A stretch of 24,705 nucleotides of DNA from a virus. Where the stretch lies: IMG/VR virus record IMGVR_UViG_3300008450_000423, positions 1 to 24,705 of that record; one strand, given 5' to 3'. Below the pieces are notes generated by a model. It worked only from the letters and a program-made list of their open reading frames with translations. It made no database searches and had not been told where the DNA came from. This document shows, piece after piece, positions 18,732-24,705 of the stretch. How positions within the stretch are numbered: the first letter of the stretch is position 1; every line of letters begins with the position of its first letter. Both the position numbers and the translations under genes were made by a program.

Positions 18732-20603
18732 TTAACTAAAATTGACTGTAGTTAAGTTTTTGACCGACACTCTAATGTCTTTATCGGCAAACCTAACATT
18801 GAATATTTGGTTTGGTTGAGCATATATTGTATCTTCAATTACTTGTATTTCTTTAGTCGTAGTATTTGAATATGACTGTGAAACTTGTGAAGATGAGTAT
18901 AAACCACCAACTCTGTTATAAACATTAATAGATGACACGGTAATCACCCCTTGTTCACTTTGAATTAAAGTTCTTATTGGTGAAATGTATAGATTTTGCC
19001 CCATCCCTCTATTACTTGGACTCATATAAGCATTAATCTTTGAAATAATGTTCGATATAACAACTCCTTGGTTTTGTGAACTATCTAATACAACATATAC
19101 ATCAAATGCTAAATCAATAACGTTAGCCGATTCAATATATATGTAGTCGTTCATCATTCTATAATTTGACAAATATGTTGCTAAATTACTTTTTAAAGTA
19201 TTAGAAACAGTTTCTGTTAACGCTCCTGAAGAATCATAAGAAAGAATTTGAACATTAATTTTATTATCAGTTTCAGTAATTGCAACTTTTGCAGGCGCTC
19301 CAAACTTTGAAGGCATTTTTCTAATTATTGCTTCATAGTCATTTACAGTAACCGCTCTGTTTTGAGCTGCAAAGTTAAATGAAATCAAGTTTCTTATTTC
19401 TTCAATACTTGGGTAGTTAGCCCCACCAATAGCCGCTGTAACGTTAGTACAAGCTAAAGAATTAATAACCGAAGTTACTTTATTTTGGTCACTACCATAA
19501 ACATTAAAGTTAACCGTACCTAACTGGTTAATTGCTCCAGGTCCCAAGTTACTAACCAAACCACCTCCAACTCTATATTGAACAAATAACGTTGAATTAG
19601 CCTTTAATGTAGAACCAAGTGAATAGTTGTTTTGATATTTTGAAATATCCAATGGAACACCATTAACTGTAAAATCCCTCAATAAATCATCCGATGAAGT
19701 ATTTCCACCACCAAAAGTTAATTTTAAAAATCCTTGTGGAGTATATTCAGTGATAAATCTTTGATTGGTTTTATAATATTTCCCAACTTTTATTCCCGTA
19801 GCATCTTTTGGTTTAGTTGGGTCTTCAATAAAAATTCTATCTTGAGCCAAAGCATCAACCTCAAACCATTTATTAGATAAATTTGTCATATCCATAAATT
19901 CTTGAGCCGATGGAACATTATTATAATTTGTTCCGTCTTTAAGTATAACACCTGTAACACCTAATACATTTTTTTCAGGTAAGAAAAAATCAAAAAATGG
20001 TCTTGTTTCAGGAGTATTAATAACTCTTCTGAAAACTTTTGTAATACCATTAATTACAGGTTCTCTTTTTGTAATAGTATAGTTAATAAGGATATTGTTA
20101 GCGTCAAAATTTGGAATAACAGTTCTATTAACAACCCCTTCGTCATTAAAATCTGCACCAAAATCAATATCATATAAAGTTTCAAAAGTTTGCCCTGCAC
20201 CAATCACTTGACTACCCTTTGCTAAAACACCAAAGTATGCCGAATCAGGTGGCTGTAATGTACCAACATTAGATTGAATTGCCGGAGCGTCACCAAAAAC
20301 AGGAACAGTAATTGATAAATCAACAAGAGCAATTGACGGTCTCATCCCTGGTACTTTCAAACCATATGTTCTTGCAATGTTATAAAGTGAACTTGTTTGT
20401 TGTGCGTATTGTAATACAGTTTCTTGTAAACTTCTATCAATGTGATAATTTAAATTGTCTGTTACCGCAGCGTTTAAATCCAATAAAACTGAAAAAACCG
20501 AAGCGTCATTAACATTCTGAATCAAATCAGGATAATAAGTTCTAACGTAATTTATAAGTTCTAACCTAATTGATTGAAAATCTCTTGTAGTATATGATAT
20601 CAT
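18732..20603 (-). CDS. Baseplate wedge protein, gp6 / baseplate J-like
   Basis: 623 aa, close to the 660 aa of T4 gp6. The N-terminus has the typical J/gp6 opening: DFQSIRLELINYVRTYYPDL, then DASVFSVLLDLNAAVTDNLN and a helix with YHIDRSLQETVL (residues ~35-70). The C-terminal half has the family hallmark IEEIRNLISFNFAAQNRAVT followed by VNDYEAIIRKMP (residues ~400-430). In contractile tails two copies of this protein with one gp7/gpI-type protein form the wedge core bundle and join neighbouring wedges into the ring around the hub. The gene starts 4 bases after the stop of the gp25-like gene, matching the conserved gpW-gpJ order of contractile systems. There is no Shine-Dalgarno sequence; only ACAAG precedes the ATG. 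Confidence 0.9.
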   Translation of the reverse strand: MISYTTRDFQSIRLELINYVRTYYPDLIQNVNDASVFSVLLDLNAAVTDNLNYHIDRSLQETVLQYAQQTSSLYNIARTYGLKVPGMRPSIALVDLSITVPVFGDAPAIQSNVGTLQPPDSAYFGVLAKGSQVIGAGQTFETLYDIDFGADFNDEGVVNRTVIPNFDANNILINYTITKREPVINGITKVFRRVINTPETRPFFDFFLPEKNVLGVTGVILKDGTNYNNVPSAQEFMDMTNLSNKWFEVDALAQDRIFIEDPTKPKDATGIKVGKYYKTNQRFITEYTPQGFLKLTFGGGNTSSDDLLRDFTVNGVPLDISKYQNNYSLGSTLKANSTLFVQYRVGGGLVSNLGPGAINQLGTVNFNVYGSDQNKVTSVINSLACTNVTAAIGGANYPSIEEIRNLISFNFAAQNRAVTVNDYEAIIRKMPSKFGAPAKVAITETDNKINVQILSYDSSGALTETVSNTLKSNLATYLSNYRMMNDYIYIESANVIDLAFDVYVVLDSSQNQGVVISNIISKINAYMSPSNRGMGQNLYISPIRTLIQSEQGVITVSSINVYNRVGGLYSSSQVSQSYSNTTTKEIQVIEDTIYAQPNQIFNVRFADKDIRVSVKNLTTVNFS

Positions 20604-20607
20604 CTTG

Positions 20608-21060
20608 TTATATATTAATAATTACAAAGCTAGATGTATTAAATACATTATTTGTAATATTATAATTTATTCTTATTTTTGCAGTATATTCTGATTCAGG
20701 TGTCCCTGGAAATACAAATTCATTCGGGTCTTGTGTTGTAACTTGTAATGAATCATTAACTAAATCAGGTGCTTCAATTTTTACAGATGTTACAGTCAGA
20801 TTAGGAATATAAGTTTCAACCGACTCTTTAATCTCACTTTCAATTTGGTCAAATGTTGGACTGTCCAAAGGTTCAAAAATATATTCATAAAGACGAGTAC
20901 CAAAATTTGGCATAAAGTATCTACTCCCTTTTCTTGTTAATAATAAGTGAATAAGATTACTTCTTACTTCTTCTTCAGTTGTATCTGTTAAATCTAAAAA
21001 TTTTCCATCAAAAGAATCCCTGAAAGGAAAAGTAATACCATATGTAACTCCATTTGCCAT
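20608..21060 (-). CDS. Baseplate wedge protein, gp25 / gpW-like
   Basis: 150 aa against 132 aa for T4 gp25. The N-terminus GITFPFRDSFDGKFLDLTDT is followed by EEEVRSNLIHLLLTRKGSRY (residues ~29-48) and the family signature FGTRLYEYIFEPLD (residues ~53-66), where the E-P pair is the conserved mark of gp25-like proteins. The C-terminal part is a short beta region (LTVTSVKIE, YTAKIRINYNI). In T4, P2 and related injection systems this protein links the wedge core bundle to the sheath/tube junction and primes sheath assembly. The ATG follows a TATTTAT-containing spacer, and the stop is 4 bases before the gp6-like start, so the two are co-translated. Confidence 0.9.
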   Translation of the reverse strand: MANGVTYGITFPFRDSFDGKFLDLTDTTEEEVRSNLIHLLLTRKGSRYFMPNFGTRLYEYIFEPLDSPTFDQIESEIKESVETYIPNLTVTSVKIEAPDLVNDSLQVTTQDPNEFVFPGTPESEYTAKIRINYNITNNVFNTSSFVIINI

Positions 21061-21065
21061 ATTAC

Positions 21066-21089
21066 ATAAATATTGAACATATCAAATTT
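21066..21089 (-). promoter_or_regulatory. TATTTAT core and imperfect hairpin before the gp25-like gene
   Basis: On the coding strand AAATTTGA-TATGT-TCAATATTT (21089-21068) can fold as an 8-bp stem with one bulged base and a 5-base loop, continuing into TATTTAT that ends 5 bases before the ATG at 21060. It starts within the stop codon of the small gene upstream. It resembles the motif/hairpin arrangement before several other genes of the window, although the core is CAATATTTATG rather than the exact 11-mer. Confidence 0.35.
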
Positions 21090-21276
21090 AAATCAATACA
21101 ACAATTTTACCTTCAGTAAGTTTTGGTTTGTTATTTTCAAACTCAATATTAACAAACTCTTGACTGAAAATATATTCCTGAATAAAAGAATTGATTGGGT
21201 AAAAATTAATACAATCTAAATTTGTGTGATTTCTGTTTAAATACTTATAAAAACCAATTTCATAATCCCATATCAT
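21088..21276 (-). CDS. Small hypothetical protein between the oxidoreductase and gp25-like genes
   Basis: 62 aa if started at the ATG at 21276 (MIWDYEIGFYKYLN...), overlapping the end of the flavodoxin-like gene by 17 bases in another frame. The frame is also open upstream to 21390 (100 aa), but that extension lies wholly over conserved-looking oxidoreductase sequence, so the inner start is preferred. The protein is acidic to neutral with a Phe/Tyr/Ile-rich middle (NFYPINSFIQEYIFSQEF) and ends in KLTEGKIVVLI. No family is recognised. It fills what would otherwise be a 200-base gap in a densely packed region and ends just before the gp25-like gene, which supports it being real. It could be a small baseplate-related protein, but nothing in the sequence proves this. 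Confidence 0.5.
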   Translation of the reverse strand: MIWDYEIGFYKYLNRNHTNLDCINFYPINSFIQEYIFSQEFVNIEFENNKPKLTEGKIVVLI

Positions 21277-22027
21277 CAATGAATTTTTTGTGGGATTTTT
21301 TGTAAGAAGATTTGCTTTCGTCGTAAACATCTGTCGTATATTGCCAATTCCAATATAATTTCTTGTTAGGTTTAAATCCATAGAACTCATGAACTTTCAT
21401 TTGAGTATCAGTTACTTCTTCCCCATTCCAGTTTTGTCCAACACAAATAAAACCTGTTTCAACATTTTCAACAATATTTTTTTCACCTAAAGTGTTATGT
21501 CTGTTTTCAATCCAAGTTAATCTTTCGATTAAATTTTGGTAATACATGTTTGCCTGTCCCCATCTTACTGAACTAAAAAATACAACAGCATCTGATTCAA
21601 ATAATTCTTTTGATACCTTCCAAAGTTCATCTGATTTATTGTTCAAACTAGCCCAACATCTATGATAACCTGATGGATTTTTTTTGTCATCTTTTAATAG
21701 TGATTTAATAACACCGCAACTATTACCTTCTTCTCTTGATACATTACCTTCACAAGGAAAAATTTTAAGTTCAGATACATCCATAAAAACAGATTTATTA
21801 CCAAGCTCTTCATTAAGATACATCGCAATAACTTTTGATTTAGGAACATCTATTTGTTTTGGGTCCCAATTAAATCTATTAGAACAACTAAGTAATAAAA
21901 CTTTATCTTTCTTTTTAAGAATATCTAACGTCTCTTTTAGTTTTTTCGCACCACCTTCTTGAACCATGTTCTCAGAAAGCATCATTTTCCTAATCTTATC
22001 TATCTCTTCTTGTATTATATTAGACAT
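21260..22027 (-). CDS. Flavodoxin-fold NAD(P)H-dependent FMN reductase-like protein
   Basis: 255 aa with an ATG start. Residues ~1-27 form a charged helix (IIQEEIDKIRKMMLSENMVQ), a kind of N-terminal tag often seen on phage proteins. The core then follows a flavodoxin-like fold: strand VLLLSCSNR (residues ~43-51) with a Ser-rich phosphate-binding loop, a second strand with IAMYLNEEL, a Cys-containing loop (FPCEGNVSREEGNSCG), strand DAVVFFSSVRWGQANMYYQN (residues ~145-165, typical of the FMN-reductase family's substrate/flavin loop), and strand ETGFICVGQNWNG. The expected activity is FMN-dependent electron transfer; substrate and partner are unknown. The gene follows nrdA but is separated from it by a terminator and a candidate promoter. 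A link to ribonucleotide reductase activation or to redox control in the infected cell is only a suggestion. NrdI is not indicated, since the nrdA is class Ia-like. Confidence 0.7.
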   Translation of the reverse strand: MSNIIQEEIDKIRKMMLSENMVQEGGAKKLKETLDILKKKDKVLLLSCSNRFNWDPKQIDVPKSKVIAMYLNEELGNKSVFMDVSELKIFPCEGNVSREEGNSCGVIKSLLKDDKKNPSGYHRCWASLNNKSDELWKVSKELFESDAVVFFSSVRWGQANMYYQNLIERLTWIENRHNTLGEKNIVENVETGFICVGQNWNGEEVTDTQMKVHEFYGFKPNKKLYWNWQYTTDVYDESKSSYKKSHKKFIDDMGL

Positions 22028-22029
22028 GT

Positions 22030-22040
22030 TAATAAATAGT
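22030..22040 (-). promoter_or_regulatory. Candidate phage promoter motif ACTATTTATTA
   Basis: The exact 11-mer shared with 3170-3180 and 18691-18701 lies just downstream of the nrdA terminator and ends 2 bases before the ATG of the flavodoxin-like gene. A position immediately after a terminator is what a promoter restarting transcription would occupy. If it is a -10 element, the mRNA would be leaderless or nearly so. It does not match the Bacteroidota consensus TAnnTTTG well, so a phage-specific factor is possible. Confidence 0.5.
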
Positions 22041-22045
22041 CATAA

Positions 22046-22072
22046 AATTAAAAACCCCGACCTAGCTCGGGG
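22046..22072 (-). terminator. Intrinsic terminator after nrdA
   Basis: On the coding strand CCCCGA-GCTAGG-TCGGGG is a perfect 6-bp GC-rich stem with a 6-base loop, followed at once by TTTTTAATTTT. It lies 16 bases past the nrdA stop codon and is the only GC-rich hairpin with a T-run between genes in this window. It should end the nrdB-nrdA transcript and separate it from the structural genes. Confidence 0.9.
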
Positions 22073-22088
22073 TAACACATCGGATTTT

Positions 22089-24521
22089 TTAAGAAGAACA
22101 ACCAAAACAATCAAAGTCACTATTCTCAGGTTTTGGAGGTAAATTCATATAACTGTAATCTACCTTCGGTGGTTCGGGTGTTGGTTTAGGTTTTGTTACC
22201 TTTGTGATATCAACCGCCAAGTGTTTAGCTCCTGTTGAAATTGCCCTTGTTCTAACATAGTAACAAAGTGTCTTTAAACCTTTTTCCCATCCGTAGAAAT
22301 GTGATGATGAAATCTTTGATAATGTTGGGTTTGACATGTAGATATTCATTGACTGTGACTGGTCAATAAACGGTGCTCTGTCAGCCGCCATTTCAATCAA
22401 TTCTCTTTGTGATATTTCCCAAATAGTTTTGTATTTGTTAATAAGGTGTTCAGTTCTTTTAACTTTAAAATTATATCTTTTATCCTCTTGGTCAAGGTAG
22501 TTATTAAAGTTAATATTTTGAATTGAACCTTCATTCATGATAATTTCATTCTTTAAATCCTCTGACCAAATACCAATCTTTTCAAAATCATTAATCAAAT
22601 ATTTGTTTACAATCATAATCTCCCCACCTACCACACGTCTGTTAAAGATTGCTGAGTGAGCAGGTTCGGTCATTTCATATGAACCAGTGATTTTAGCTGA
22701 AGACGCTACAGGCATTTGAGCCGTGAATAAAGAGTTACAAACACCATACTTTTTAACATTTTCTTTTAGAACATCCCAAGGCCATCTTCCTGATAAATCA
22801 TCTTCATTTAATCCCCACATATCAAATTGGAATACTCCTTTTGACATAGGTGAACCATGGAAGTAAGTATATGGTTCATACTGACCTTCCATACACAATC
22901 TATTACTTTCAGTGATTGCTGCGAAATAGATAGTTTCAAAAATTTCTTTATTTAACTTACGTGCTTCTTCTGATGTGAAAATATAATCCATCAAATAGAA
23001 TACGTCAGCAAGTCCTTGGGTTCCAATAGCAATTGCTCTTTGCTCCAATCCACCTTTACGTCCTTTTTCAGTTGAGTAGTTGTTGATATTAACAACTTTG
23101 TTCAACGCTCTAACAACCTTACGTGTTTCGTCATATAACCCTTTGAAATCGAACTCACCGTCTTTCACATAGTTCTTCAACACCATAGATGATAGAGTAC
23201 AAATTGCTGTTGTATTTTCATCAGTATATTGGTAAATCTCATTACAAAGATTTGATTGTTTAATTACACCAATGTTCTGATGGTTTGTCTTTTTGTTAGC
23301 ACTATCTTTAGAACATAGATATGGAACACCTGTTTCAACTTGTGATTCAATAATCTTATTCCAAATTTCTTGTGCTTTAACTTTCTTACCAAGACCCATG
23401 TTTACAGCTAATTGGTAATTTTCTTCATATTCAGTACCATAACTTTCTTGTAATGGTTTAATACCCGCTTTTACAATATCGTTAGGACAGAACAAATACC
23501 AATCTTCATTATTTTTAACCGCTCTCATGAAGTTGTCAGGAATCCAAAGTGCCGTGAACAAATCACGAGCTCTTAATTCTTCAGCGCCTGTGTTCTTTTT
23601 AATATCTAACAAATCAAAAATGTCTTTATGCCAAGGTTCCAAGTAGATTGCCGCAGAACCAGGTCTACGTCCTTGTTGGTTAAAGAAACGGAGTGACTCA
23701 TTAACAATCTTCAAGTATTTCAAAAGTCCACCCGCATATCCGCCTGAAGATGTAATACGACTTTCTTTACTACGAATGTTTGACATTGATAGTCCGATAC
23801 CCGCAGCGTCAGATGAGTAAGTAGAGATATCTCTCATGGTGTTTAACAACCCTTCACGAGAATCTGAATCATTATAATGAAGAACACAAGACGCAAGTTG
23901 TGGAACTTTTGTACCAGCATTAATCATAATTGGTGTTGCTGGTGATATTCTTTGACTAGATAGTGCTTGGTAATACTCAACCGCCTCTTCAAATGTATTA
24001 GTTACCCAAAGAGCGACTCTCATATACATATGTTGTGGTCTTTCAACAACTTTACCATCAGGTAATTTCAATAAGTACATTTCAGCTAGTGACCTCCAAG
24101 CAAAATAATCAAAGTTATAATCATTATCGTGATTAATGATTGCATCAATATTGCTAGGTCCATAATCTTCAACAATTTTCATTAATTCATTACTCACAAC
24201 ACCATCAACGTGTAAAGTATGCATGGTATTTGAAAAACTTGGGTCAGTTTCTTTGTGATAAGATGAAATAGCAACTGACGAAGCCAATCTTGAATAATCA
24301 TGATGACTACCAGTAAATGCCGCAGCAATTTCATAGATTAACTTATCTAATTCTTTTGTTGTAATAATACCTTCAGTTGGTACTGAAGTGATAACCTTAA
24401 TAAAGATTTCATCGGAGTTGACACTCAACCCCTTTGAAGCTCTTTTAATACGGTTATAAATTTTCTGTGGATTAAATGACGCATCATCTCCACCTCTCTT
24501 TTTAATTTTAAGTGACATCAT
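22089..24521 (-). CDS. nrdA: Ribonucleoside-diphosphate reductase, class I large (alpha) subunit
   Basis: 810 aa, near the usual 750-850. It reduces ribonucleoside diphosphates to deoxyribonucleotides together with NrdB in the cytoplasm, feeding phage DNA synthesis. Residues ~1-95 form an ATP-cone-like allosteric domain (KIKKRGGDDASFNPQKIYNR). Active-site marks are present: the first redox Cys in ASCVLHY (~211), the loop with SNLCNEIYQY (~424) carrying the Asn, thiyl-radical Cys and Glu of the family, the second redox Cys in ICTLSSM (~439), the radical-transfer tyrosine pair in KTLCYYVRT (~750), and a C-terminal CFGCSS with the two shuttle cysteines, here spaced CxxC rather than CxxxxC as in E. 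coli. The substrate-binding SAKITGSYEM region is present. All key residues look intact. Two ATGs are adjacent (MM); the first is used here. It lies 20 bases after nrdB and ends at a strong terminator. Confidence 0.96.
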   Translation of the reverse strand: MMSLKIKKRGGDDASFNPQKIYNRIKRASKGLSVNSDEIFIKVITSVPTEGIITTKELDKLIYEIAAAFTGSHHDYSRLASSVAISSYHKETDPSFSNTMHTLHVDGVVSNELMKIVEDYGPSNIDAIINHDNDYNFDYFAWRSLAEMYLLKLPDGKVVERPQHMYMRVALWVTNTFEEAVEYYQALSSQRISPATPIMINAGTKVPQLASCVLHYNDSDSREGLLNTMRDISTYSSDAAGIGLSMSNIRSKESRITSSGGYAGGLLKYLKIVNESLRFFNQQGRRPGSAAIYLEPWHKDIFDLLDIKKNTGAEELRARDLFTALWIPDNFMRAVKNNEDWYLFCPNDIVKAGIKPLQESYGTEYEENYQLAVNMGLGKKVKAQEIWNKIIESQVETGVPYLCSKDSANKKTNHQNIGVIKQSNLCNEIYQYTDENTTAICTLSSMVLKNYVKDGEFDFKGLYDETRKVVRALNKVVNINNYSTEKGRKGGLEQRAIAIGTQGLADVFYLMDYIFTSEEARKLNKEIFETIYFAAITESNRLCMEGQYEPYTYFHGSPMSKGVFQFDMWGLNEDDLSGRWPWDVLKENVKKYGVCNSLFTAQMPVASSAKITGSYEMTEPAHSAIFNRRVVGGEIMIVNKYLINDFEKIGIWSEDLKNEIIMNEGSIQNINFNNYLDQEDKRYNFKVKRTEHLINKYKTIWEISQRELIEMAADRAPFIDQSQSMNIYMSNPTLSKISSSHFYGWEKGLKTLCYYVRTRAISTGAKHLAVDITKVTKPKPTPEPPKVDYSYMNLPPKPENSDFDCFGCSS

Positions 24522-24523
24522 AG

Positions 24524-24547
24524 TTCTATTAAAGTAATAAATTAGAA
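24524..24547 (-). promoter_or_regulatory. Weak inverted repeat in the nrdB-nrdA gap
   Basis: On the coding strand TTCTA...TAGAA (5 bp, 14-base loop) brackets CTAATTTATTA, a one-base-insertion variant of the ACTATTTATTA motif, and overlaps the nrdB stop codon. It ends 2 bases before the nrdA start. It is weak and AT-rich, included because it repeats the layout seen before other genes. Confidence 0.25.
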
Positions 24548-24705
24548 ATCGTCTGTAAAGGACAAGGTTTCATTTAACTTAGCCTTTTGGTATTCAACAG
24601 TTCTTGACTCAAAGAAATTACCCTTTGTTTCAACTGCGATTTGTTCCATAAACTTGAAAGGTTGTTCAACATTGAAATGTTTTTTACATCCAAGTTTAAC
24701 TAATA
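24542..24705 (-). CDS. nrdB: Ribonucleoside-diphosphate reductase class I small (beta) subunit, C-terminal end only
   Basis: The last 54 codons can be read from the right edge (LVKLGCKKHFNVEQPFKFME...) to the TAA at 24544-24542. The stretch NFFESRTVEYQKAKLN and the terminal LSFTDDF match the NrdB C-terminus, where NFFE-R---Y is conserved and the acidic/aromatic tail docks into NrdA. The beta subunit carries the di-metal tyrosyl radical cofactor; those residues are outside the window. The stop is 20 bases before nrdA, so nrdB and nrdA form one transcription unit in the order B-A, the reverse of most bacterial operons. Confidence 0.9.
   Translation of the reverse strand, partial: LVKLGCKKHFNVEQPFKFMEQIAVETKGNFFESRTVEYQKAKLNETLSFTDDF

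Noticed and set aside
21277-21390. Longer 100-aa version of the small gene before gp25
   Set aside because: The extra 38 residues overlap the C-terminal part of the flavodoxin-like gene in another frame; the inner ATG at 21276 gives an ordinary short overlap.

Overview
The window reads as part of a large, AT-rich genome of a contractile-tailed (T4-like) bacteriophage. All credible genes lie on the minus strand, so transcription runs from high to low coordinates. The phage call rests on a gp25/W-type and a gp6/J-type baseplate protein side by side, followed by very large virion-type genes packed almost without gaps, and a phage-style nrdA-nrdB pair. A Bacteroidota (flavobacterial-type) host is inferred from SprB-like repeats in one or two tail genes, a PKD-like domain in another, the AT-rich composition, and the near absence of Shine-Dalgarno sequences at the starts. 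The host is not proven by the window.

Layout in transcription order: (1) 24705-22089, metabolic end: the last 54 codons of nrdB, then complete nrdA, closed by a clear intrinsic terminator. (2) 22040-21088: after that terminator, a short AT-rich motif, a flavodoxin-fold oxidoreductase gene and a small overlapping gene. (3) 21060-18732: the baseplate wedge pair gp25-like and gp6-like. (4) 18680-9285: a giant 1922-aa virion protein with a carboxypeptidase-regulatory-like N-terminus and an internal membrane hairpin, then three structural-type proteins (601, 251 and 361 aa, the last with a PKD-like domain), most of them overlapping or abutting. (5) 9247-5376: a 301-aa protein and a 988-aa protein with a tail-protein-I (P2 gpI/T4 gp7-type) signature. 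(6) 5373-1: the adhesin end, with a seven-repeat SprB-like protein, a protein with one SprB-like domain and a Thr/Pro-rich stalk, and a fiber ending (at the window edge) in perfectly phased 45-bp repeats coding for a trimeric YadA-like head.

Together the genes look like a baseplate-to-fiber late module: gp25, gp6 and the gpI-like protein would form the conserved wedge core, the middle proteins would decorate or extend it, and the last three genes would make host-contacting adhesins. The nrd genes supply deoxynucleotides for phage replication and form a separate transcription unit upstream.

The most notable unexplained signal is non-coding. An identical 11-mer (ACTATTTATTA, read on the coding strand) occurs in three separate intergenic gaps just before start codons, related TATTTAT cores occur in two more, and nearly all these gaps can form small hairpins around or including the motif. 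It looks like a phage-specific promoter, processing or translation signal. No tRNA, integrase, transposase or CRISPR array was seen, and no gap between genes exceeds about 60 bases.
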